Part shown: positions 7,019 through 17,068 of the stretch, piece by piece
Numbering within the stretch: position 1 is the stretch's first letter
Layout of the letters: each line of letters begins with the position of its first letter
Source of the DNA: Acinetobacter puyangensis
GTDB lineage: Bacteria; Pseudomonadota; Gammaproteobacteria; Pseudomonadales; Moraxellaceae
NCBI RefSeq assembly: GCF_900096995.1
Contig: NZ_OANT01000007.1
Span: 62,001-126,000 of the forward strand
DNA: 64,000 nt
Direction of reading: 5' to 3'
Program-made: the position numbers and the translations under genes
Notes under the pieces: generated by a model
What the model saw: the letters and a program-made list of their open reading frames with translations, nothing else
The model's database searches: none
Told to the model about the DNA's origin: nothing

Positions 7019-9322
7019 ATGGGTGTATTGAATCATGAGGTGTCGGGGCAGACAAAAAGTCTAATTGTCAGCGGGCTGCGCTATAGTGTATTGGCCAGTA
7101 GTCTTTTCCTTTGCCTGCAACAGGGTCATGCGGAAGAGCAGGCTTTGGCGGTAAGCAGCATAACTGATTCCGAAAAAAATGCGGATGATGTGGTACAGCT
7201 GGAAACGGTGGTGGTGACAGCAACACGCCGTGAGCAATCATTACAAAAAGTACCGGTGGCGGTATCGGTACTGACTGGCAAAACGCTGGAACAACAACAG
7301 AAAAACTCACTCGAAGCCATTGTTTCAGATGTGCCTTCGGTGAACTTCCGGGCTGGTGCATCGAATAAGGATACCTCTTTATTTGTGCGCGGTGTGGGTA
7401 CCATTACTACCTCTCCCGGTGTAGAACCATCCGTGTCTACAGTGGTTGATGGTGTGGTATTTAGCCGACCGGGACAGGCAACGCTAGATTTACTCGATAT
7501 TGACCGAATTGAAGTATTACGTGGCCCTCAGGGGACTTTATTCGGTAAAAATGCCTCGGCAGGTGTGGTCAATATTGTCACTAAAAATCCGACCAGTTAT
7601 CCTTCGGGTTATGTTGATGTCTATGCCACCAGTGATAAAGAACAACGTATTCGGCTGGGTGCATCGGGGACATTGATACCCGATACCTTAAAAGCCAATG
7701 TCACTGCTTTGTTGGGTAATTTTGACGGTAATGTCAAAAACCTTTATTACGACAAAGATGTGAATGGCTATAAAAATTATGGTTTTAGAACCAAATTTGA
7801 ATATACGCCATCGGATACGCTGGTTCTGGGTCTTACTGCGGATTATATCCATAAAGACGGTACCAATCCGACCGCTGTTGTGGTGAAAAACAGTAATGCA
7901 GCATACGCCAGCGCATTACAACCAATTGTCCCTCATGCTGAAAATCGTCAAGTGATTGAAAATACCAGCGCCTCCACCGATGATACCAATCAGGGATTGG
8001 CACTGACCGCAGACTGGACCTTACCGAATCATCAGCTTTCATCTATTACGGCATTCCGGCAATGGAAAAATACACAAATTGGTGATGGGGACCAACTCTC
8101 TGCGGCAACCCAAAATTTTGCAGGCATTGCCGATCGGGGTGATGTCAATACCAAACAGTTTTCACAGGAACTGCGTATCAAACCGTTGGAGAATGGTTTC
8201 TTTAACTATGTTGCCGGACTGTATTTTTCCAAAAATAAAAATGATGAAACCTATCAACGTCAGTCGCAGTGGTATGACAATACGGCTTCAAATTATGTGA
8301 CCGATTTTGGTCGTGCAGTCTATAACACCGATAGCACCAACTATGCAGTTTTTGGTGAAGGCACAGTGAATTTTAGTGATCGGTTGCGTTTGGTGGCAGG
8401 CTTACGTGTGACCCGTGATGAATTGTCCTATGATCATCAGCGTAGTTCGACCATTCCAGTGAGCGTTGGTGTGCGTAATGCCATTCGCTCGCCTTATGCC
8501 AGTTCAGGATCGACTTCGGAAACCGGAATTTCTGGACGTATTGGTCCGCAATTTGATTTTTCACCCAATATTAATACCTATTTGACCTATTCCCGAGGTT
8601 ATAAAGGACCTGCATATAATGTTTATTTCAACATGCAGCAAATTGATACGCCTGTGCTGGATCCTGAAACCGCAGATTCTTATGAATTGGGCTTTAAATC
8701 ACAATGGCTGGATAATCGCTTACGTCTGAATATTGCAGGCTTTTATACTGAATATCAAAACTATCAGGCCAATTTCCGTACTTTGGATCCAAGCGGATTC
8801 CCGATTACCCGACTGGTCAATGCCGGTGACGTTTCAACCAAAGGGATAGAGCTTGATAGTATCTATAAAGTCAGTTCCGATTTAAGCTTGAGTCTTTCGG
8901 CTGCCAATATTATTGCCCGTATTGAGGACTTTAAATGCCCGCCAACAGACAGTGCTTGCCCGAATGTAAATGGTAAGCCATTGCCGTTTTCACCTGACTG
9001 GAAGATCAATGCCCAGGTGGATAAATTTATCCAGCTAGCCAATAACAAACGGATTGAATTATCGACCCAATATTCATGGCAAAGTGAGGTGCAATATAGT
9101 CTGGATCAAAATGCCAACACCATTCAGCCGTCCTACGGCATCTGGAATGCCGGTATTGCACTCAATGATACTGGGTCGGATTGGCGTGTCGCATTGAATG
9201 TGCGCAATATTTTGGATAAATCCTATGCAACTTTACTGGGCACCAACGGTGATCGCATTACCCGTCAAGTGCCGAGAGATGACGAACGCTATTTTGGTCT
9301 GTCGTTTAGAAAAGATTTTTAG
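7019..9322 (+). CDS. TonB-dependent outer-membrane receptor
   Basis: A 22-stranded outer-membrane barrel with a plug, presumed to import the sulfur compound. The 767-residue precursor has a long signal peptide (cleavage near GHAEE, about 38), a TonB box ETVVVTATR (62-70), the plug domain with RGPQGTLFGKNASAGVVNIV, and a barrel ending in the typical aromatic residue (SFRKDF). GAGGAG is well spaced before the ATG. It sits 22 bp after the binding protein and before a flavin monooxygenase, so the substrate is probably the same organosulfur molecule. The plug resembles receptors of the SftP-like/siderophore class; no ligand is readable from sequence alone. Confidence 0.93.
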   Translation: MGVLNHEVSGQTKSLIVSGLRYSVLASSLFLCLQQGHAEEQALAVSSITDSEKNADDVVQLETVVVTATRREQSLQKVPVAVSVLTGKTLEQQQKNSLEAIVSDVPSVNFRAGASNKDTSLFVRGVGTITTSPGVEPSVSTVVDGVVFSRPGQATLDLLDIDRIEVLRGPQGTLFGKNASAGVVNIVTKNPTSYPSGYVDVYATSDKEQRIRLGASGTLIPDTLKANVTALLGNFDGNVKNLYYDKDVNGYKNYGFRTKFEYTPSDTLVLGLTADYIHKDGTNPTAVVVKNSNAAYASALQPIVPHAENRQVIENTSASTDDTNQGLALTADWTLPNHQLSSITAFRQWKNTQIGDGDQLSAATQNFAGIADRGDVNTKQFSQELRIKPLENGFFNYVAGLYFSKNKNDETYQRQSQWYDNTASNYVTDFGRAVYNTDSTNYAVFGEGTVNFSDRLRLVAGLRVTRDELSYDHQRSSTIPVSVGVRNAIRSPYASSGSTSETGISGRIGPQFDFSPNINTYLTYSRGYKGPAYNVYFNMQQIDTPVLDPETADSYELGFKSQWLDNRLRLNIAGFYTEYQNYQANFRTLDPSGFPITRLVNAGDVSTKGIELDSIYKVSSDLSLSLSAANIIARIEDFKCPPTDSACPNVNGKPLPFSPDWKINAQVDKFIQLANNKRIELSTQYSWQSEVQYSLDQNANTIQPSYGIWNAGIALNDTGSDWRVALNVRNILDKSYATLLGTNGDRITRQVPRDDERYFGLSFRKDF

Positions 9323-9340
9323 TCAAACATGGAAATTGAT

Positions 9341-9374
9341 CTTTGTCGCCAACTGTAAAACGTCGGTGACAAAG
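9341..9374 (+). other. Intercistronic hairpin between receptor and monooxygenase genes
   Basis: CTTTGTCGCC and GGTGACAAAG pair over 10 bp with one mismatch around a 14-base loop. There is no T tract, so it looks more like a processing or stability element than a terminator. Confidence 0.4.
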
Positions 9375-9410
9375 GTCCGCATAGATACAGATCCGATATA
9401 AGGTAAAGTC

Positions 9411-10763
9411 ATGAACCAGATTATTCAGCCATCTATCGCTTTTGCGACAACAGATCAGCAAAAGCCACAGCTGCATTTAAATTTATTTTTAGATGGTTTT
9501 GGTCATCATGTTGCCAGTTGGCGCCATCCCGAAAGTCAACTAAATCGCTCGGCATTTGCAAGATATCTTGAAGCTGCAAAAATTGCCGAACAAGGAAAAT
9601 TCGATGCCGTTTTCTTTGCCGATAGTTTGGCTATGGACCCTAATGTGACCCATTCCGGCAAAGTTCGGGGACATGAAATTGAACCCTTGACCCTATTATC
9701 AGCAATTGCCGCACAAACCTCGCATATTGGGTTAATTGGTACAGCAACCACCACCTATAATGAGCCTTATCATATCGCCAGAAAATTTGCCTCACTGGAT
9801 TTGATTTCAGAGGGGCGTGCAGGCTGGAATTTGGTGACTACCGATCTGGCAGCTGAAGCATTGAATTTTAATATTGAAGCCCATGTGCCGCATCAGGATC
9901 GTTATGAGCGGGCTGAGGAGTTTTATGATGTGGTACAAGGTTTATGGCAAAGCTGGGAACAAGATGCATTGCTCAAGGATAAAGCACAAGGACAATTTTT
10001 TAACCCGGAAAAATTGCATCCACTAAATCATCGGGGAAAACATTTTAAAGTGGCCGGCCCCTTAAACGTCGGACCAAGTGCACAGGGTCATCCCATTATT
10101 GTACAAGCAGGTAGTTCCGAACGCGGTAGGGAACTGGCGGCCAGAACAGCAGATGTGATTTTTACCGCACAAGCCGATTTTCAATCTGCACAGGCATTTT
10201 ATGCAGACGTAAAAAGCCGTTTATCCCGTTATGGTCGTCAGGCGCATGAGTTAAGTATCTTGCCGGGCTTGTATGTGGTGGTGGCAAAGACCGAGCAGGA
10301 AGCCTTGCACAAGCAAAAAATTCTCGATGATCTAATCGAAGAACGGGTTGGACTGGGTTTGTTGGGTCGTATGCTGGGTAATTTTGATTTATCAACGCTG
10401 GATGTCGATGCCCCTTTGCCTGAACTGGAATTAACCCAAACCGGACAACAAAGCCGGCAGGCCTTGTTTACCCGACTTAGCCATGAACAGGGATTGACAG
10501 TAAAACAGCTTTATCAGCGCGTTGCCGCAGGGCGTGGGCATTTTAGCTTGATTGGTACAGCAGACATGATTGCAGATCAAATGGAATACTGGTTAAAGCA
10601 TAAAGCGGCCGATGGTTTTAATATCATGCCCGCCTTATTGCCTAGTGGTGCGCAAGACTTTATCGAACTGGTGGTGCCGGTTTTACAACAGAAAAAGATT
10701 TTTAGGACAGAATATTCGGCGACAACCCTCAGGGCGCATTATCAATCTAGCCATACCGTGTAA
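9411..10763 (+). CDS. LLM-class flavin-dependent monooxygenase (NtaA/SnaA/DszA-type)
   Basis: FMNH2-dependent monooxygenase of the bacterial-luciferase superfamily. At 450 residues it matches the long NtaA/DszA/DmoA branch, not the shorter SsuD. Visible features are the N-terminal LHLNLFLDGFGHH, FDAVFFADS, the ISEGRAGWNLVTT strand and VQAGSSERGRELAAR, all typical of the branch. AAGG precedes the ATG. In sulfur loci such enzymes cleave C-S or S-C-N bonds with oxygen and reduced flavin from a separate reductase; no flavin reductase gene is present here. It lies in the same orientation after the receptor gene and is separated from it by a hairpin. Confidence 0.9.
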   Translation: MNQIIQPSIAFATTDQQKPQLHLNLFLDGFGHHVASWRHPESQLNRSAFARYLEAAKIAEQGKFDAVFFADSLAMDPNVTHSGKVRGHEIEPLTLLSAIAAQTSHIGLIGTATTTYNEPYHIARKFASLDLISEGRAGWNLVTTDLAAEALNFNIEAHVPHQDRYERAEEFYDVVQGLWQSWEQDALLKDKAQGQFFNPEKLHPLNHRGKHFKVAGPLNVGPSAQGHPIIVQAGSSERGRELAARTADVIFTAQADFQSAQAFYADVKSRLSRYGRQAHELSILPGLYVVVAKTEQEALHKQKILDDLIEERVGLGLLGRMLGNFDLSTLDVDAPLPELELTQTGQQSRQALFTRLSHEQGLTVKQLYQRVAAGRGHFSLIGTADMIADQMEYWLKHKAADGFNIMPALLPSGAQDFIELVVPVLQQKKIFRTEYSATTLRAHYQSSHTV

Positions 10764-10824
10764 AACACCATGCTAAGACAAATAACCGAAAGCCTAATAA
10801 GCTAAAATGAAAGAGAAAAATTTT

Positions 10825-11820
10825 ATGTATTTCGCAGCAGAAAACCGTTATCAACACTTAAGTTATCGAAAGGCTGGAAAAAGTGGTCTGGTTTTGCCGC
10901 CATTGTCTCTGGGTTGCTGGCATAACTTTGGTGATGATACACCTCTAAGCCGACAGCAGGAGATTTTGCATACTGCATTTGATCTCGGAATCAATCACTT
11001 TGATCTGGCCAATAATTACGGCACACCATTTGGCAGCGCAGAACGTAATATTGGACATTTTTTAAAACGAGATTTTAAAGCCTATCGAGATGAATTGATT
11101 ATTTCCACCAAAGCAGGTTGGGATATGTGGCCGGGACCTTATGGACAAGGCGGCAGTTCGCGAAAATATTTAACCGCCAGTCTGGATCAGAGTTTAAAAC
11201 GGCTGGGTGTGGATTATGTCGATATTTTTTATTCCCATCGCTATGATCCTGAGACACCGCTTGAGGAAACTGCCGACACACTGGCGGATATTGTCAGACA
11301 GGGCAAGGCCTTATATATCGGTATTTCTTCGGGCTATACACCGGAACTGACCAGGCAGCTTGCTGCACAATTAGCCGAATATAAAGTACCTGTAAGATTG
11401 CATCAGCCATTATATAATCTATTTCATCGTGAGATTGAACAAGGTTTGTTTGATAGTGCAGATCAACTGGGTTTTGGCATTATTGTTTTTTCTCCCTTGG
11501 CTCAGGGGCTTTTGGGTGGGCGTTATTTAAATGGTATTCCGGCCGACTCACGGATTGGTCGGGGGAGTCGTTATCTGAAACAGGAACAGTTGGATAGCGG
11601 ATTACTGGATAAGATCAGACTACTCAATGAGATTGCTCAGAATCGTGGACAGAGTCTGGCACAATTGGCTTTGGCATGGGTATTACGTGATCCGCATGTC
11701 ACCTCTGCAATTATCGGGGCAAGTACATCACAGCAGGTGATTGAAAATGTAAAAGCGCTGGATAACATTAGTTTTTCTGTGCAGGAATTACAGGCAATTG
11801 ATGCGGTCATTAATCAATAG
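10825..11820 (+). CDS. Aldo/keto reductase, YghZ-like (L-glyceraldehyde-3-phosphate reductase family)
   Basis: NADPH-dependent reductase of aldehydes, with a TIM-barrel fold. The 331-residue sequence closely follows E. coli YghZ: KAGKSGLVLPPLSLGCWHNFG at the start, HFDLANNYG (catalytic Asp and Tyr), ISTKAGWDMWPGPYG (catalytic Lys), VDIFYSHRYDPETP (His), and SPLAQGLLGGRYLNGIP. I start at 10825, where the homologous N-terminus begins; an upstream in-frame ATG at 10807 gives six extra residues. It may reduce the aldehyde released by the dioxygenase, but this role is inferred only from its position. Members are also known to detoxify methylglyoxal. Confidence 0.88.
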   Translation: MYFAAENRYQHLSYRKAGKSGLVLPPLSLGCWHNFGDDTPLSRQQEILHTAFDLGINHFDLANNYGTPFGSAERNIGHFLKRDFKAYRDELIISTKAGWDMWPGPYGQGGSSRKYLTASLDQSLKRLGVDYVDIFYSHRYDPETPLEETADTLADIVRQGKALYIGISSGYTPELTRQLAAQLAEYKVPVRLHQPLYNLFHREIEQGLFDSADQLGFGIIVFSPLAQGLLGGRYLNGIPADSRIGRGSRYLKQEQLDSGLLDKIRLLNEIAQNRGQSLAQLALAWVLRDPHVTSAIIGASTSQQVIENVKALDNISFSVQELQAIDAVINQ

Positions 11821-11884
11821 TGTTGAGAGTAAAAAATAAATTGATCATTGTGTAATAAAGTGAATATATATTTTTATTTTAAAT

Positions 11885-11927
11885 CACCCGCTTTATTGTG
11901 TGATAAAAATCAGCACTAAAGCGGGTG
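11885..11927. terminator. Convergent-gene hairpin
   Basis: CACCCGCTTTA and TAAAGCGGGTG form a perfect 11-bp stem with a 21-base loop, between the convergent aldo/keto reductase and RcnB-like genes. T tracts are weak on both sides. Confidence 0.5.
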
Positions 11928-11946
11928 TTATGCAAATAAACCGAGA

Positions 11947-12375
11947 TTATCGACCTGTAATGATCTTAATAATCGCATGTGTCACAATATTTTCTAACAC
12001 ATAATCGCCATTTACTTTGATCCAGCGTTGATTTTTACCTGGTTTTGGTAAGTTATGCGCATCATGTCCAACTTTATAGTTGTTTGAACGATAGGTTGTA
12101 GGGACTTTACCGCCGACTTTCCAATCTCTTGAAGGGGCTACTTTTTTGCTTTGCTGAGACTTGGATTTTTGCTGTGCAGACTGATGATTATTTTGTGATT
12201 GATGTGTTTGCCCATTTTGTTTTTTGTCATCAGATTTCTTTTGCTGCTGAGGTTGCTGTTGAGATTTTTGCTGTTGTTGCTGACCATGTTGTTCATGTTG
12301 GGGCGCAGCAAAAGCTGTGCTTGCCATTAAAACTGATAATATTGAGGCTGCCATAATTTTAGACATATGTTTCAT
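11947..12375 (-). CDS. RcnB-family secreted protein with Gln/Lys-rich middle
   Basis: A small periplasmic protein of 142 residues. It has a signal peptide (about 1-24, ending ASTAFAAP), a long low-complexity stretch of Gln, Lys, Ser and His (about 25-80), and a C-terminal RcnB-like domain (DWKVGGKVPTTYRS, then LPKPGKNQRWIKVNGDYVL) common to proteins of that family. RcnB in E. coli helps balance nickel and cobalt; whether this protein binds metal is unproven, though the His-rich linker would allow it. The ATG at 12375 has AGGTGG at good distance; a GTG three codons upstream lies within that ribosome site, so I rejected it. Confidence 0.8.
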   Translation of the reverse strand: MKHMSKIMAASILSVLMASTAFAAPQHEQHGQQQQQKSQQQPQQQKKSDDKKQNGQTHQSQNNHQSAQQKSKSQQSKKVAPSRDWKVGGKVPTTYRSNNYKVGHDAHNLPKPGKNQRWIKVNGDYVLENIVTHAIIKIITGR

Positions 12376-12545
12376 ATTTACCACCTTTTAAATTTAATTA
12401 AGCGTTATTAACGTTAATGACATTACAGCAAATAGCAAAGTAGAAAAATTGTATTTGTTGTAATTTGTTTTTAATATTATGAATAAATTAAGAATATTCG
12501 AATAGTAAGATGATTTTTTCACCTTATTCTATGGCACAAAAAAAA

Positions 12546-12571
12546 CCTAGATTCTTGGGGAAAAATCTAGG
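12546..12571 (-). terminator. Second terminator of the MFS gene
   Basis: CCTAGATT and AATCTAGG form an 8-bp stem. Read on the minus strand it is followed by a run of eight T residues. It backs up the hairpin at 12580. Confidence 0.75.
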
Positions 12572-12579
12572 CATAAAAA

Positions 12580-12605
12580 GAGGATATTTACTGCTAAATA
12601 TCCTC
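12580..12605 (-). terminator. First terminator of the MFS gene
   Basis: GAGGATATTTA and TAAATATCCTC make a perfect 11-bp stem with a 4-base loop, followed on the minus strand by TTTTT. Confidence 0.85.
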
Positions 12606-12674
12606 GGGGGTTGTTCTTGAGGACGTATAGTGAATATGAGCTAAAGTTATGGATTAATTATGAAGAACATGTGT

Positions 12675-13871
12675 TCAATCTCGAAGGTCATGTAAGCGAG
12701 TCGCTAACACTATACCGATACAGAGCACCACACTCATGGCAAGGGTTAAACCTATCCATCCATGACTTTCCCAAACCAGACCACCACTACTGCCAAGTAA
12801 GCTTGAACCCAGATAATAGCTAAATAAATAAAGCGAAGCAGCAACAGCGCGTTGAGACTTAGCTGTCTGTGATACCCAACTACTGGCTGTGGAGTGTGCG
12901 GCGAAAAAAGCAAAAGTAAACATAACCAGCCCGATACATAGTATCCAGAATTGATGTACGCTTGCCATGAACCACAAAGCGATTAGCATGCTTGAGAGCA
13001 TAAAAATTAACAGGTGTTTACGCCCAAAGCGTTGCGCCCAGGTTGCGGCACGTGGAGAACTGTAAATTCCGGCCAAATAGGCTGCGGCCAGTAAACCTAA
13101 CGTACTTTGTGCCACATTAAATGGCGGTTTTAATAAATAGTAATTTAAATAGTTATATACAGTAACGAAACAGCCCATCAGGATAAATGCATGTACAAAT
13201 AAAATGCAAAGCTGTGGATTTTTGAGATGGTATTGAAAGCCTTTGCCTAATTTCTTTAAAGAAAAAGCTGTGGCCTGAAAAAATCTGGAATCTGGTAATA
13301 AATAATAAAATAAAATGGAGATGGCCAGATTCAATATACCCAGAAACAAAATCACGTGATGCCAAGAAATATATTCCAGCAATACCCCAGACATTAAACG
13401 TCCACTCATGCCGCCAATGGCTGTTCCGGAAATATATAAACCCATGCTAAAACCAATATCAACTGAGCGAACTTCCTCTGCAACATAGGTCATGGCAACT
13501 GCTGCCACGCCACTCACAGATAAACCAATGGCAATGCGGCTCAATAGAAAAAACCACCACGAGGGAATAAAACTACTTAAAATCGTTAAAATTGAAGCAC
13601 CCAACAGCGACCACACCATGATTGGTTTACGGCCAATCGCATCGGAAATAAAACCGGTAATCAGTAATCCAAATGCCAGTGCCAGCGTGGAAAAAGACAG
13701 CGCAAAGCTGCTTTCCGAGGGACGAAGCAGAAAAGAGCGGGCTAATTCCGGCAACATTGGCTGGACACAATAGAGCAGGGAAAATGAGGCAAAACCTGCT
13801 AGGAATAGTGCAAGGATGACCGCTCGATAAGCGGCTGTACCACGGCTTAACTGTAAAGGGAGATTAGACAT
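12675..13871 (-). CDS. MFS transporter (YnfM-like efflux family)
   Basis: A 398-residue, 12-helix inner-membrane secondary transporter. The loop between helices 2 and 3 carries GFISDAIGRKPIMVWSLLG, the classic MFS GxxxDxxGRK/R motif, and the second half repeats it as RAATWAQRFGRKHL. Overall order and the FSLLYCVQPMLPELARSF start resemble E. coli YnfM and arabinose-efflux-type proteins; the substrate is unknown. The frame is open 20 codons further up, but the ATG at 13871 has GGAG six bases upstream and starts directly before the first helix region. It stands alone, with two strong terminators downstream. Confidence 0.88.
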   Translation of the reverse strand: MSNLPLQLSRGTAAYRAVILALFLAGFASFSLLYCVQPMLPELARSFLLRPSESSFALSFSTLALAFGLLITGFISDAIGRKPIMVWSLLGASILTILSSFIPSWWFFLLSRIAIGLSVSGVAAVAMTYVAEEVRSVDIGFSMGLYISGTAIGGMSGRLMSGVLLEYISWHHVILFLGILNLAISILFYYLLPDSRFFQATAFSLKKLGKGFQYHLKNPQLCILFVHAFILMGCFVTVYNYLNYYLLKPPFNVAQSTLGLLAAAYLAGIYSSPRAATWAQRFGRKHLLIFMLSSMLIALWFMASVHQFWILCIGLVMFTFAFFAAHSTASSWVSQTAKSQRAVAASLYLFSYYLGSSLLGSSGGLVWESHGWIGLTLAMSVVLCIGIVLATRLHDLRD

Positions 13872-14054
13872 GAAGGGCTCCAAAGCTGGTAGCAGTATAA
13901 GCCAAAATAAAACGATTGTTTTAGGCTGCACGGTATTCTAGAGGCTTATTTTAGATGTCGTGATCATTTTCTGGGCGGTGATCAATTGGCATAACTTATG
14001 TATATAACTTGGGGATTTGTGCTATTAAAAGCGTCTTTAGCATTTAAATAGATA

Positions 14055-14072
14055 ACTATACTGGTGTATAGT
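14055..14072. promoter_or_regulatory. Probable FrmR operator
   Basis: ACTATA-CTGGTG-TATAGT is a perfect 6-bp inverted repeat 27 bp before frmR, overlapping AT-rich promoter sequence. It resembles the TATAGTATA-type sites bound by CsoR/RcnR-family regulators such as FrmR. Autoregulation of frmR-frmA is inferred. Confidence 0.6.
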
Positions 14073-14098
14073 ATATAAAACCTTGTCATGAGTAAGCG

Positions 14099-15504
<1,406 letters not shown>

Positions 15505-15519
15505 ACATTGAAGATAAAA

Positions 15520-15545
15520 AAACAGGGAGGTTGTCCTCCCTGTTT
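15520..15545. terminator. Bidirectional terminator between frmA and metY
   Basis: AAACAGGGAGG and CCTCCCTGTTT form an 11-bp stem with a TTGT loop, flanked by A and T runs, serving both convergent genes. Confidence 0.9.
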
Positions 15546-15573
15546 TATCTAGAATAATTAAGAGTTATCAAGC

Positions 15574-16851
15574 TTAAACCTGCGCCAGCGCCTGTTCCAG
15601 ATCTGCAATTAAATCATCAATATGTTCAATACCCACAGACAAACGCACCATATCTTCACTGACGCCCGCAGCTTTGAGTTCTGTTTCGTTTAACTGGCGG
15701 TGTGTGGTGGTGGCAGGGTGACATGCCAGACTTTTGGCATCACCAATATTCACCAGTCGTGTAAACAGTCGCAGTGCATCAATAAAACGGGTGCCACCGG
15801 CTTTGCCATCTTTTACCCCAAAAGAAAGAATCGCAGACGGTTTACCCTTGACGTATTTTTGTGCCAGCGCATGTTCGGGATGATCAGGTAGTCCAGCATA
15901 GTTGACCCAATTGACTTTGGTATGTTGTTTTAAATACTGGGCAACTTTCAAGGCATTTTCGGTATGGCGTTCTATACGCAAGGATAAGGTTTCCAGACCC
16001 TGTAAAATCAGAAATACACTCAAGGGACTGATTGCTGCACCAGTATTGCGTAATGGAACCACACGGGCACGACCAATATAGGCTGCTTCACCCAGTGCCT
16101 CGACATAATTGACTCCATGATAACTTGGATCAGGTGTATTCAAAACCTTGAAACGTTCTGGATATTTACCCCAAGGGAATTTGCCGCTATCTACAATGGC
16201 ACCGCCAATACTATTACCGTGTCCACCAATATATTTGGTCAGTGAATGCACCACGATGTCGGCACCATGCTCAAAGGATTTTTGTAAGACCGGTGTGGCA
16301 ACGGTATTGTCGACCACGACCGGGACACCATATTCATGTGCAATGCTGGCAATGGCTTCCAGATCGATAATATTGCCAAGTGGATTGCCAATGGATTCGA
16401 CAAAAACCAGTTTGGTTTTGTCATCGATCAATTGACGCAGGCTTTCTGGGTTTTGATAATCAAAAAAGCGAACTTCAATGCCCTGTTTAGGCAAAGTATG
16501 GGCAAATAAATTGTAGGTGCCACCATACAATGTTGATACTGATGCAATATTATCACCAGCTTCGGTAATGGTTTGGATGGCATAGGTAATTGCTGCCATA
16601 CCAGACGCCAGTGCCAGCGCCCCGATTCCGCCTTCCAGTGCCGCAAGACGTTGTTCGAGGACTGCGGTAGTCGGATTGGTAATGCGAGTATAAATATTAC
16701 CCGGTACTTTCAGGTCGAATAAATCGGCACCGTGCTGTGTATTATCAAATGCGTAGGACGTCGTTTGATAGATTGGTACAGCCACTGCCTTTGTGGTTGG
16801 TTCTGGGCTATAGCCTGCATGAATTGCCAGGGTTTCATCTTTATATGCCAT
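15574..16851 (-). CDS. metY: O-acetylhomoserine sulfhydrylase / aminocarboxypropyltransferase
   Basis: PLP enzyme that forms homocysteine from O-acetyl- (or succinyl-) homoserine and sulfide, a direct sulfhydrylation route to methionine. The 425-residue sequence has DETLAIHAGYSPEPTTKAVAVPIYQTTS at its start in the family register, ALASGMAAI, and the PLP lysine in SLTKYIGGHGNS (near residue 206). I place the start at 16851; five extra codons up to 16866 are possible but lack a ribosome site. It stands alone and would use sulfide made from the sulfite or sulfate released by the region-1 genes. Confidence 0.93.
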   Translation of the reverse strand: MAYKDETLAIHAGYSPEPTTKAVAVPIYQTTSYAFDNTQHGADLFDLKVPGNIYTRITNPTTAVLEQRLAALEGGIGALALASGMAAITYAIQTITEAGDNIASVSTLYGGTYNLFAHTLPKQGIEVRFFDYQNPESLRQLIDDKTKLVFVESIGNPLGNIIDLEAIASIAHEYGVPVVVDNTVATPVLQKSFEHGADIVVHSLTKYIGGHGNSIGGAIVDSGKFPWGKYPERFKVLNTPDPSYHGVNYVEALGEAAYIGRARVVPLRNTGAAISPLSVFLILQGLETLSLRIERHTENALKVAQYLKQHTKVNWVNYAGLPDHPEHALAQKYVKGKPSAILSFGVKDGKAGGTRFIDALRLFTRLVNIGDAKSLACHPATTTHRQLNETELKAAGVSEDMVRLSVGIEHIDDLIADLEQALAQV

Positions 16852-17068
16852 GTTGTTTTTTTCCATCTATGTAGCGAATATGTAGCAAAAGCCAAATTAA
16901 GCTAGCATAATTTTTGTCCTGATTGATGATGATAAAGAGATTAAGATATAAATTTTTAGCATAAGGCTTGAGGTTTTTACAGCATACTTTTTGCTTACAA
17001 AAACAGCAATGTTCAGATCCCAGCTTTTCCTTTATGATCAAGATTCTACGATTTAATAATACATAACA

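Larger units (their letters stand above)
12376..12674. other. Intergenic region, promoter of RcnB-like gene and double terminator of MFS gene
   Basis: Holds the upstream region of the RcnB-like gene (AT-rich, on the minus strand) and two consecutive terminators of the MFS gene. A short plus-strand frame from 12611 is the antisense shadow of the MFS gene end. Confidence 0.5.

Noticed and set aside
12611..12823. 70-codon plus-strand ORF near the MFS terminators
   Set aside because: Most of it is antisense to the C-terminal end of the MFS gene and it has no ribosome site.
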